Made by a program: the position numbers and the translations under genes
Assembly: GCF_022012395.1 (NCBI RefSeq)
Contig: NZ_JAKLTQ010000001.1
Location: 744,001 to 808,000 of the forward strand
Reading direction: 5' to 3'
DNA length: 64,000 nucleotides
DNA from: Arthrobacter hankyongi
GTDB lineage: Bacteria; Actinomycetota; Actinomycetes; Actinomycetales; Micrococcaceae
In this document: positions 36,280 to 46,217 of the stretch, piece by piece
How positions within the stretch are numbered: the first letter of the stretch is position 1
How the letters are laid out: each line of letters begins with the position of its first letter
The notes under the pieces: generated by a model
Database searches by the model: none
The model's input: the letters and a program-made list of their open reading frames with translations, nothing else
What the model was told of the DNA's origin: nothing

Positions 36280-37458
36280 TCAGGCGGGGACGGCTGCGGC
36301 AGCCGGCAGCGCGTTGAGGGTGCGCCGCCACTTGGTGAACAGCCGCGGCTGGTTCAGGCCCAGCACCGCCACCGGATCCTCGCCGCGGTAGTAGAGGGCC
36401 AGGACGTTGTGTTCCTGCAGGTCGCCGGCCTCAATGGCCACGCGGTCGGCCTGCGCGGCGTTGCCGGCAAACTGCAGTTTCACGCCGTACTGGTCGGACC
36501 AGAAGTAGGGCACCTTCACGGACTGGGGCGCCGGCTGGTCCAGAAGGGCGGCCACGGCAGCCTCCGGGTGCTCCAGGGCGGTGGTCCAGTGTTCCACCCG
36601 GCGGTGTGCGTTCAACCGGGGGTCGAACCAGGCTGCGCAGTCGCCGACCGCCACGATGCCGGGCAGGTTGGTCCGGCCGGACGCATCGCAGACGACGCCG
36701 TTACCGGCCGCCACGCCGGAGCCGGCCAGCCAGCCGGTGTTCGGGACGGCGCCGATGCCCACCAGCACCAGGTCTGCCGGCAGGTAGCGGCCGTCGGCCA
36801 GCCGCAGGCCCGTGACGACGCCTTCGCCGCTGTAGAAGAGGTCGATGCCGGTGCCGCAGATCAGTTCGACCCCATTGAGGCCGTGCAGCCGTCCGACGAC
36901 GGCACCCATCTGCGCACCCAAGGGTCCGCTGAGCGGAACCGGCCGGGCCTCGAGGACCGTGACCTCCAGCCCCAGGGCCTTGGCCGTGGACGCCACCTCG
37001 GCACCGATGAAGCCGGCACCCACCACGACCAGCCGGCGGCCCGGCTGCAGCTCGGTGGACAGCGCCCGGGCGTCCGCCAGGGTACGCAGGCTGAAGACAT
37101 TGTCCAGCCCGGCCAGTTCCGGCAGCGTCCGGGCAGAGGCGCCGGTAGCCAGCACGATGCCGTCGGCTGCCACGGTCCGGCCGTCCGCCAGGGTGAGGGT
37201 CCGGGCCGGGCCGTCCAACCGTGTGGCCCGGCTGCCCAGCAGCCATTCGGCCTGCAGGTCCTCCTCGGCGGCCTCCAGCGCCAGATCCGCGGCCGTGATC
37301 CGGCCCTGCAGAAATTCCTTCGACAGCGGGGGCCGGTCATAGGGCCGCTCGTCCTCGTCCCCGATGATCACCAGGTTCCCGTCGAAGCCCTGGGCCCGGG
37401 CCGCCCGCGCAGCCGAAAGGCCGGCGAGCGACGCTCCCACGATTGCCAGTGTCCGCAT
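36280..37458 (-). CDS. FAD-dependent ferredoxin reductase (oxygenase reductase component)
   Basis: 392 residues from ATG at 37458 with a perfect AAGGAGG; upstream in-frame codons are leader. FAD-binding TLAIVGASLAGLSAARAARAQGF, then the NAD(P)-binding RRLVVVGAGFIGAEVASTAKALGLEVTVLE (about residues 145-175), and GIVAVGDCAAW. This is the BphA4/putidaredoxin-reductase type, with no 2Fe-2S or FMN domain of its own. It needs a ferredoxin partner, supplied by the divergent Rieske ferredoxin gene. It likely passes NAD(P)H electrons to the neighbouring oxygenase. Confidence 0.92.
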   Translation of the reverse strand: MRTLAIVGASLAGLSAARAARAQGFDGNLVIIGDEDERPYDRPPLSKEFLQGRITAADLALEAAEEDLQAEWLLGSRATRLDGPARTLTLADGRTVAADGIVLATGASARTLPELAGLDNVFSLRTLADARALSTELQPGRRLVVVGAGFIGAEVASTAKALGLEVTVLEARPVPLSGPLGAQMGAVVGRLHGLNGVELICGTGIDLFYSGEGVVTGLRLADGRYLPADLVLVGIGAVPNTGWLAGSGVAAGNGVVCDASGRTNLPGIVAVGDCAAWFDPRLNAHRRVEHWTTALEHPEAAVAALLDQPAPQSVKVPYFWSDQYGVKLQFAGNAAQADRVAIEAGDLQEHNVLALYYRGEDPVAVLGLNQPRLFTKWRRTLNALPAAAAVPA

Positions 37459-37502
37459 GAGCACCTCCTTCTCGAATTGCGTGGTGCGCAACTAAACGCG
37501 CA

Positions 37503-37605
37503 ATACGAAACAGAGTGACGCCAGTCACGGTGGCTGTCAAGCGTTTCGGCATTTTCGGGCCAACCCTTGACAACCCTTTGTGACAGCCGTCACTGTGTTT
37601 CGTAT
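37503..37605. promoter_or_regulatory. Divergent promoters with twin GTGAC-N4-GTCAC operators
   Basis: Two promoters face outward with the same design. Plus strand: TTGACA (37567-37572), 16 bases, GTCACTGTGTTTCGTAT (37589-37605). Minus strand: TTGACA (37540-37535), 15 bases, GTCACTCTGTTTCGTAT (37519-37503). Each contains a palindrome, GTGACAGCCGTCAC at 37580-37593 and GTGACGCCAGTCAC at 37515-37528, between and over the promoter elements. They would co-regulate the oxygenase/reductase operon and the ferredoxin-BCCT-purU-dmgO operon. Confidence 0.75.
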
Positions 37606-37679
37606 CGCGGTCAATGTTGATCCATACGGAACAAATTGCCTCCCGCCCCACCGGGAGGCGCCGGAAAGGGGTCCATCCC

Positions 37680-38030
37680 ATGCACAAGGCCTGTCCACTG
37701 AAGCAACTGGCGCCCGGTGACGCTCTGAGGCTCGATACGAAGCCACCGATCGCCGTGTTCCATACCGAGGACGGGGAGCTGTTCGCCATCGACGACACCT
37801 GCACCCACCAGGACGCCTCGCTGGCCGACGGCTGGGTCGAAGGCTGCGAAGTCGAATGTCCGCTGCACGCCTCCAAGTTCAACCTGCGCACGGGCGCCGT
37901 CGATGCCCCGCCGGCCAAACTGCCGGTCCGCGTGCACGAGGTGAAGGTCGTTGACGGCGACATCATGGTCATCGAGTCGGACGAGGCGCCGAACCTGCCG
38001 CCCGGCCTGACCGTCGACGGCCACGTCTAA
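37680..38030 (+). CDS. Rieske-type [2Fe-2S] ferredoxin
   Basis: 116 residues from ATG at 37680; AAAGGGG precedes it. Cluster ligands are C41, H43, C60 and H63 (TCTHQDASL ... CPLHASKFN). It resembles BphF/CarAc-type soluble ferredoxins that carry single electrons from a FAD reductase to a Rieske oxygenase. It is first in an operon with a BCCT carrier, PurU and dimethylglycine oxidase, and divergent from the oxygenase-reductase pair. Most likely it is the middle component of that oxygenase. Confidence 0.92.
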   Translation: MHKACPLKQLAPGDALRLDTKPPIAVFHTEDGELFAIDDTCTHQDASLADGWVEGCEVECPLHASKFNLRTGAVDAPPAKLPVRVHEVKVVDGDIMVIESDEAPNLPPGLTVDGHV

Positions 38031-38061
38031 GCCCTCGTCCGCCGACGCAAAGGAACCGATC

Positions 38062-39969
38062 ATGGCAATCAACAGCGACGTCAGGGTTGACGAAAGCAAC
38101 GAACTTCCCCTGACCCCGGACGCGGAACCGGAACAGGTTCCGACCGAAGAGGACCGGGAGATTCTCCAGGCCCTGCGCGAGACTGAATCCGAGCATGCCG
38201 CCGCCCGCCGCCGGCTGTTTGGCAGGGACGGGCTGGACAAGGTGGTCTTCGGGATCACCGGGCTGCTGACCGTGGCCTTTGTCATCTGGGGCTTCGCCGG
38301 CCGCGCGAACCTCGCGGCCGTTTCGCAGGCGGCTCTGGACTGGGTCATGAAGAACACCGGCTGGCTGTTCATCGGCCTGGCCTCGCTCTTTGTGATCTAC
38401 GTGCTCTGGCTGGCCCTGAGCCGCTTCGGCAACATTCCGCTGGGCAAGGACGGCGAAAAGCCCGAGTACTCCATGGTCTCCTGGATCTCGATGATGTTTG
38501 CCGCGGGCATGGGCATCGGTCTGATGTTCTACGGCGTGGCCGAGCCGCTCTACCACTACATCTCCCCGCCACCGGGCACCGTCAACGGCCAGACGCCCGA
38601 AGCCGTCCAAACGGCCATGGCCACCTCCATCTTCCACTGGACCCTGCATCCCTGGGCCATGTACGCCGTCGTGGGCGTTGCCATGGCCTACGGGACCTAC
38701 AGGCTGGGCCGCAAGCAGCTCATTGCCACGGCCTTCACATCCATCTTTGGGATCCGGAGGGTGGAGGGCCCGGTCGGCAAGCTGATCAACATGCTGGCGA
38801 TTTTCGCCACGCTGTTCGGCACGGCAGCATCCCTCGGCCTGGGCGCCCTGCAGATCGGCAGCGGCATGGCCTCCAACGGGTGGATCAGCGGCCAGCTGGC
38901 CACACCGGTGCTGGTGGTGATCGTTGCGGTGCTCACCGCCTGCTTCATCGCCTCCGCGGTTTCGGGCATCAGCCGCGGCATCCAGTGGCTCTCCAACATC
39001 AACATGGTTCTGGCCGTGGTGCTGGCGCTGATCGTCTTTGTGGCCGGCCCGACGCTGTTCATCCTGAACCTGGTCCCGTCCGCCGTCGGGGACTACGTCC
39101 GCGACCTGGCCACAATGTCCTCACGGACCGAGGCCGTCGGCGACGATGCGCTGCGCCAGTGGATGTCCAGCTGGACTATCTTCTACTGGGCCTGGTGGGT
39201 GTCCTGGACACCCTTCGTGGGCCTGTTCATCGCCCGGATCAGCCGCGGCCGCACCATCCGCCAGTTCGTCACCGGCGTGCTGCTAGTGCCCAGCATCGTC
39301 AGCGTCATCTGGTTCGCCATCTTTGGCGGCGCGGCCATCCATATCCAGTCCGCCGCCAACCAGACAGCGGACACCGCCGACGGGCTGGCCACGGTGGTCG
39401 ACGGCACGCCCACCATCTCCTTCGACGGAGCGCTCTTCGACCTGCTGCACCACCTGCCGCTGCCCAACGCCATCGCCGGCGCCGTTTCCATCCTGGCCAT
39501 GGTCCTGGTCGCCATCTTCTTCATCACGGGTGCCGACGCCGCTTCCATCGTGATGGGCTCGCTCAGCTCGCACGGCGCGGAGGAACCGCGCCGCGGCGTG
39601 GTCATTTTCTGGGGTGCCCTCACCGGCGCCGTGGCCGCGGTCATGCTGCTGGCAGGCGGCAACCAGCCTGCCGAAGCGCTCTCGGGCCTGCAGCGGATCA
39701 CCATCGTTGCCGCCCTGCCGTTCGTGGTGGTGATGTTCCTAATGTGCATCGCCCTGGCCAAGGACCTGCGCCGGGACCCGATCGCGCTGCGCAAACGCCT
39801 GGCGAATTCGGTGGTGGAGCGAGCCATCCGCGCCGGCGTGGACCAGCATGGCGGCGTGCGCTTCGACCTGGTCACCAAGCATGAGTGCGACGGCGGATGC
39901 CCGGACGGCGGGCCCTGCCCGTCCACCGGAGCAATCGACGTACAGCAGCCAACCCGGAAGGAACCATGA
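38062..39969 (+). CDS. BCCT-family betaine transporter
   Basis: 635 residues, AAAGGAA upstream. About twelve membrane helices. The glycine-rich substrate helix reads SMMFAAGMGIGLMFYGVAEPLYHY, and the signature tryptophan stretch is FYWAWWVSWTPFVGLFIARISRGRTIRQF. GMGIG-type helix 3 is typical of Na+-coupled betaine carriers such as BetP. The acidic N-terminus (about 55 residues) precedes the first helix. Unusually, the C-terminal tail has H607, C609, C613 and C619 in a glycine-rich context. It is coupled to purU by a 4-bp overlap. Expected substrate: glycine betaine. Confidence 0.94.
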   Translation: MAINSDVRVDESNELPLTPDAEPEQVPTEEDREILQALRETESEHAAARRRLFGRDGLDKVVFGITGLLTVAFVIWGFAGRANLAAVSQAALDWVMKNTGWLFIGLASLFVIYVLWLALSRFGNIPLGKDGEKPEYSMVSWISMMFAAGMGIGLMFYGVAEPLYHYISPPPGTVNGQTPEAVQTAMATSIFHWTLHPWAMYAVVGVAMAYGTYRLGRKQLIATAFTSIFGIRRVEGPVGKLINMLAIFATLFGTAASLGLGALQIGSGMASNGWISGQLATPVLVVIVAVLTACFIASAVSGISRGIQWLSNINMVLAVVLALIVFVAGPTLFILNLVPSAVGDYVRDLATMSSRTEAVGDDALRQWMSSWTIFYWAWWVSWTPFVGLFIARISRGRTIRQFVTGVLLVPSIVSVIWFAIFGGAAIHIQSAANQTADTADGLATVVDGTPTISFDGALFDLLHHLPLPNAIAGAVSILAMVLVAIFFITGADAASIVMGSLSSHGAEEPRRGVVIFWGALTGAVAAVMLLAGGNQPAEALSGLQRITIVAALPFVVVMFLMCIALAKDLRRDPIALRKRLANSVVERAIRAGVDQHGGVRFDLVTKHECDGGCPDGGPCPSTGAIDVQQPTRKEP

Positions 39970-40865
39970 GCACCGTAGTTGACCTTGCCCCGGCCAGACC
40001 GGGCACCGGGGACCAGGCCACCGGCTTCGTCCTGACCCTGTCCTGCCCGGAACGTCCCGGCATCGTCCGGGCCGTGGCCTCCTTCCTGGCGGACCGGGGT
40101 TTCGACATCACCGAGCACCAGCAGTTCGACGACCACACGGACGGCCAATTGTTCCTGCGCACGGCCTTCCGCGGCTCCCCCGCCGGCGCCACCACTGCGT
40201 GGCTGACGGCCGATTTCGAGCCCCTGGCCGAAGAATTCGGGATGTCCTTCACGTTCCACGACGGCCGTCCGCAGCAGCTGCTGGTCATGGTATCCAAGTT
40301 CGGCCACTGCCTGAACGACCTGATCTACCGGTGGCGGGCCGGCAGCCTGGGCGCCGAGATCGCCGTCGTCGTCTCCAACCACGAGGACCTGCGGCCGATG
40401 GCCGAGGCCGCGGGCCTGCCCTTCGTCCACGTGCCGGTCACGGCCGGCACCAAGGCGTCCGCCGAGCGCCGGCTGCTGGAACTGGCCGCCGAATACCACG
40501 CGGACCTGGTGGTGCTGGCCCGCTACATGCAGGTGCTCTCGGACGGATTGTCCAGGACCCTGGCGGGCAGGGCCATCAATATCCACCATTCCTTCCTGCC
40601 CGGCTTCAAGGGTGCCAAACCCTACCACCAGGCCCATGAACGCGGCGTGAAGCTGATCGGTGCCACCGCCCACTACGTCACCGCCGAACTGGACGAGGGG
40701 CCGATCATCGAACAGGAGGTCCTGCGGGTGGACCATGCCCTGGACCCGGAGGCCCTGGCCACCGTGGGCCGGGACGCCGAAGCCCAGGCGCTGGCCCGGG
40801 CCGTGAAATGGCACTGCCAGCACCGCGTGATGCTCAACCGAACCCGTACCGTCGTCTTCCGCTAA
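39966..40865 (+). CDS. purU: Formyltetrahydrofolate deformylase (PurU), second paralog
   Basis: 299 residues; the ATG overlaps the BCCT stop (ATGA) and has GGAAGGAACC. ACT domain: FVLTLSCPERPGIVRAVASFLADRGFDITEHQQF. Catalytic domain: INIHHSFLPGFKGAKPYHQA and GATAHYVTAELDEGPII. It shares long identical stretches with the copy at 24613-25479. Placed immediately before dimethylglycine oxidase, it should turn surplus 10-formyl-THF into formate and free THF for further demethylation. Having one copy per demethylase operon suggests each oxidase carries its own folate relief valve. Confidence 0.95.
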   Translation: MSTVVDLAPARPGTGDQATGFVLTLSCPERPGIVRAVASFLADRGFDITEHQQFDDHTDGQLFLRTAFRGSPAGATTAWLTADFEPLAEEFGMSFTFHDGRPQQLLVMVSKFGHCLNDLIYRWRAGSLGAEIAVVVSNHEDLRPMAEAAGLPFVHVPVTAGTKASAERRLLELAAEYHADLVVLARYMQVLSDGLSRTLAGRAINIHHSFLPGFKGAKPYHQAHERGVKLIGATAHYVTAELDEGPIIEQEVLRVDHALDPEALATVGRDAEAQALARAVKWHCQHRVMLNRTRTVVFR

Positions 40866-40875
40866 CGCTTCCTAG

Positions 40876-43371
<2,496 letters not shown>

Positions 43372-43396
43372 GGCCAGCAGCCTCCCGGCATCGACT

Positions 43397-43442
43397 GGCC
43401 GGATAACGCCCTTCTCGGCTTTGAAAAGGGCGTTATCCGGCC
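43397..43442. terminator. Strong hairpin between dmgO and the convergent IclR gene
   Basis: A perfect 17-bp stem, 43397-43413 (GGCCGGATAACGCCCTT) with 43426-43442, loop 12 bases, 25 bases after the dmgO stop. Being symmetrical it can end transcripts from both sides. Confidence 0.8.
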
Positions 43443-43497
43443 ACTCGTTTGTCGGGGCTGCGCTGCGGACCGGACTCTTGCGGTGCCGGGTCCGGCC

Positions 43498-44292
43498 CTA
43501 TGCCTGCGGCTGGCCTAGTCGGGCGGACACTTCGGCCGCGGCTTTGCGCACGGCGGCCACCAGCTGGTCCGCGCTCTGGAGCTTCTGCACCCGCGAGCGC
43601 GGCGCCGACGCGGTGATGCAGCCGACCACCACGCCCCGGTAGTCGCGCACCGGCGCGGAGACCCCGAACTCCTCGTCGGTGGTGTAGCCGTCGTTGACCG
43701 CGTACTCCTGGTCCCGCAGTTCGGCCAGATGGGCCGCATAGTCCTGCGGCAACCCGTCGGCGGAACTGCGCACGACGAGTCCGGACTCGATCAGTTCGGC
43801 CACCCGCGCCGGCGGCAGTCCGGCCAGGAACACGCGCACCGACGAGCTTTCGAACCTGTTGTACCGGGTACCGATGGCGGCGGTGTGCTTGACCTGGTGC
43901 GGGCTGCGCACCTGTTCGACGACGATAGCCTCCTGCCCGTTCCAGACCGCGATGGCGCTGGTCTCGCTGGTCTGCGTGGTCAGTGCCTCCAGGAACGGCA
44001 GCGCCGCCCGACGCACGTCGAGGTCCGCCAGCAGCGGACCGGACAGCCCGATCACACCCAGACCCAGTCGGTAGCGGCCGGTCTCCTCGTCCCGCTGGAC
44101 ATAGCCGGCTTCGGTCAGCCCGGCCAGGATCCGCGACACCGTGCTCTTGTGCAGGTTCACCCGGCCGGCGACCTCGGTCACGCCCAGCACCGGCTGGGCG
44201 ATGGAGAACGCTTCGAGCACCGCCAGCCCGTTAAGCAGCGACGCCGCCGCGCCCTGGGTCTGTTCGCTGCCTTGCCGCGGCCTGCCCACCAT
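43498..44292 (-). CDS. IclR-family regulator divergent from an MHS transporter
   Basis: 264 residues. Winged helix SLLNGLAVLEAFSIAQPVLGVTEVAGRVNLHKSTVSRILAGLTEAGYVQRDEETGRYRLG, then the effector domain with TRYNRFESSSVRVFLAGL. It is very similar in its first 80 residues to the IclR protein at 51979-52797 (LGVTEIASRVGLHKSTVSRIL), so the two probably read similar DNA. It is divergent from the MFS gene at 44635, whose promoter carries a GTTGC-N7-GCAAC dyad. Confidence 0.92.
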   Translation of the reverse strand: MVGRPRQGSEQTQGAAASLLNGLAVLEAFSIAQPVLGVTEVAGRVNLHKSTVSRILAGLTEAGYVQRDEETGRYRLGLGVIGLSGPLLADLDVRRAALPFLEALTTQTSETSAIAVWNGQEAIVVEQVRSPHQVKHTAAIGTRYNRFESSSVRVFLAGLPPARVAELIESGLVVRSSADGLPQDYAAHLAELRDQEYAVNDGYTTDEEFGVSAPVRDYRGVVVGCITASAPRSRVQKLQSADQLVAAVRKAAAEVSARLGQPQA

Positions 44293-44410
44293 GTGCCACC
44301 CCTAATCCCTTAACTTCCTAATGTCCGTTGTTTCCGCTGTGCGCTTTCCTGCGCCCTGTCCGTCGGAACCGGCGGCTGCCTGCCGCCATCACTAATTTTC
44401 CACCAAAACC

Positions 44411-44439
44411 TTGCGCGTTGCTAGGTGAGCAACTAAATT
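44411..44439 (+). promoter_or_regulatory. Promoter with embedded GTTGC/GCAAC operator for the 44635 MFS gene
   Basis: TTGCGC (44411-44416), exactly 17 bases, TAAATT (44434-44439): a good promoter. The spacer is filled end to end by GTTGC (44417-44421), seven bases, GCAAC (44429-44433), so a bound dimer would block RNA polymerase. The half-site is the same as in the creatininase-region promoters. Confidence 0.7.
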
Positions 44440-44634
44440 GTTGTCTGTCGAACCGCTGAAGAACATGGTCAACTACCTGGACAACCTGCCGAAGTTCAGC
44501 GAACCACCACCCCGTAACGGCTGCCAGCCAGCCACGCACACCGCACGACGGCGGCCCCGGAACCTCCGGCGGCCGCCGCCCCATGGCAGTATCCGAACAA
44601 GGCGCACCGCGCCGCTTTCCTCCAAGGGAGCAGG
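44440..44634 (+). other. Long leader of the MFS gene with a short coding-like stretch and a hairpin
   Basis: Intergenic space 44293-44634 (342 bases) holds no recognised gene. After the promoter, an ATG at 44465 opens MVNYLDNLPKFSEPPP with codons like those of well-expressed genes here. No ribosome site is evident, and the frame runs on past the MFS start to 44950. A GGCGGCC...GGCCGCC hairpin (about 44551-44580) follows. AAGGGAG at 44624 serves the MFS gene. This could be an attenuating leader or a gene remnant. Confidence 0.35.
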
Positions 44635-46017
44635 ATGCAACTGGATAATTCCCGTACCTCGCAAGCTGGCCCCGAAGACGCACCGGCCGTACCCCAGGTT
44701 TCCCGCGCAACCCTGCGCAAGGTCACAATTGCCGCCGGCGCCGGCACCGTCGTCGAATGGTTCGACTTCGCCGTCTACGGCTTCCTGGCCCCGGTGCTGG
44801 CCCGGACCTTCTTCCCCGAGGGCGATCCCGTCGTGGCCCTGCTGCAGACCTTCGCAGTCTTCGCCGTCGCGTTCGCCCTGCGCCCGGTCGGCGGCGCCTT
44901 CTTCGGCACGCTCGGGGACCGCATCGGCCGCAAGCGGGTGCTGGCCCTGACCGTGCTGCTGATGTCCGGCGCCACCATGGCCATCGGCCTGCTGCCCAGC
45001 TACCAGGCGATCGGGATCTGGGCGGCGGTCCTGCTGACGCTGGCCCGCAGCGTGCAGGGCCTCTCGGCCGGCGGCGAGTATGCCGGCGCGGTCGCCTACG
45101 TGATCGAACACTCCCCGGACGGCGAGCGCTCGCGGCATTCGAGCTGGATGCCCGCGGCGACCTTCGGCTCCTTTGCCGCCGCCGCCCTGCTGTGCTGGGC
45201 GCTGACCGCCGGCCTGAGCACCGAGGCAATGGACGCCTGGGGCTGGCGGATCCCGTTCCTGGTCGCCGCCCCGCTGGGCCTGGTGGCCTTCTACATCCGC
45301 CGGAAGCTGGATGAAAGCCCCATCTTCCGCGAGGTGATGGAGTCCAACGCCAAAACCGAGCACTCGCCGCTGCGCCGGACCCTGGCCACCCAGTGGCGGC
45401 CCATGCTGACCCTGGGCGGCTACATCTCGCTGACCGCGCTGTCCTTCTACACCTTCTCCACCTACATGACCACGTTCCTGCGCGAGGTGGTCCATCTGCC
45501 CTCGGACGCGGTGCTGTTCAGCAATGTGGTTGCGCTGACCTTTGCCGCGGTCCTGGCGCCGGTGATCGGGCGGATCTGCGACCGGGTCGGCCGCAAACCG
45601 ACCATGCTCGCCTCCGCCATACTGCTGGGCGGCCTGGCGGTGCCGGCCTACCTGCTGGCCTCCGGCGGCAGCATCTACAACGCCCTGGCCGGCCAGCTGC
45701 TGCTCGCCGTCGGCGCGGTGACCGCCAACGTGGTCACCGCGGTGCTGCTGTCCGAGGTGTTCCCGACGGCGGTGCGCTACACCGCCTCGGCGGTCACCTA
45801 CAACGTCAGCTACGCGGTCTTCGGCGGCACCGCTCCCTTCGTGGCGACCTGGCTGATCTCGCTGACCGGCAACACGATGGCACCGGCCATCTACCTGACC
45901 GCCATCGCCGCCGGGGCGCTGGTCGCCGTCGTCCTGATGCCTGAAACCTCCGGCCGGTCCTTCCGCGAGCCGGACCGTCCGGCCCGTGCCGAGGCAGCCC
46001 CAAGGCGGCACCGGTAA
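44635..46017 (+). CDS. MFS transporter, MHS type
   Basis: 460 residues with AAGGGAGCAGG before the ATG. About twelve helices; IAAGAGTVVEWFDFAVYGFLAPVLA and FGTLGDRIGRKRVLALTVLLMSG (motif A) are diagnostic of the metabolite:H+ symporter group. It is divergent from an IclR gene and upstream of an NCS1 permease, ahead of creatininase and creatinase. The substrate may be creatinine, creatine or a related acid; this is inferred from place only. A long leader and a 20-bp terminator bound it as its own transcript. Confidence 0.9.
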   Translation: MQLDNSRTSQAGPEDAPAVPQVSRATLRKVTIAAGAGTVVEWFDFAVYGFLAPVLARTFFPEGDPVVALLQTFAVFAVAFALRPVGGAFFGTLGDRIGRKRVLALTVLLMSGATMAIGLLPSYQAIGIWAAVLLTLARSVQGLSAGGEYAGAVAYVIEHSPDGERSRHSSWMPAATFGSFAAAALLCWALTAGLSTEAMDAWGWRIPFLVAAPLGLVAFYIRRKLDESPIFREVMESNAKTEHSPLRRTLATQWRPMLTLGGYISLTALSFYTFSTYMTTFLREVVHLPSDAVLFSNVVALTFAAVLAPVIGRICDRVGRKPTMLASAILLGGLAVPAYLLASGGSIYNALAGQLLLAVGAVTANVVTAVLLSEVFPTAVRYTASAVTYNVSYAVFGGTAPFVATWLISLTGNTMAPAIYLTAIAAGALVAVVLMPETSGRSFREPDRPARAEAAPRRHR

Positions 46018-46047
46018 CCTCCCGGCGGCCACGGCCGCCGACGTTGC

Positions 46048-46091
46048 GTGGCATCGGCCCGCGCCCTGTCGAGGGTGCGGGCCGATGCCAC
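46048..46091 (+). terminator. Hairpin terminator after the MFS gene
   Basis: Arms 46048-46067 and 46072-46091 pair over 20 bases with one mismatch around the loop GTCG, 31 bases beyond the stop codon. Confidence 0.78.
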
Positions 46092-46217
46092 GATTAAGCG
46101 CCGCGGTCCGTGCTAAGCGTCCAACCGCCCGGCGCTGCGATTTGACATTTTGCCTATAGCACACATGACATCGAACACATAATCTTGCCTCAGTCATCAA
46201 CGCCCTTGGAGGATTCA

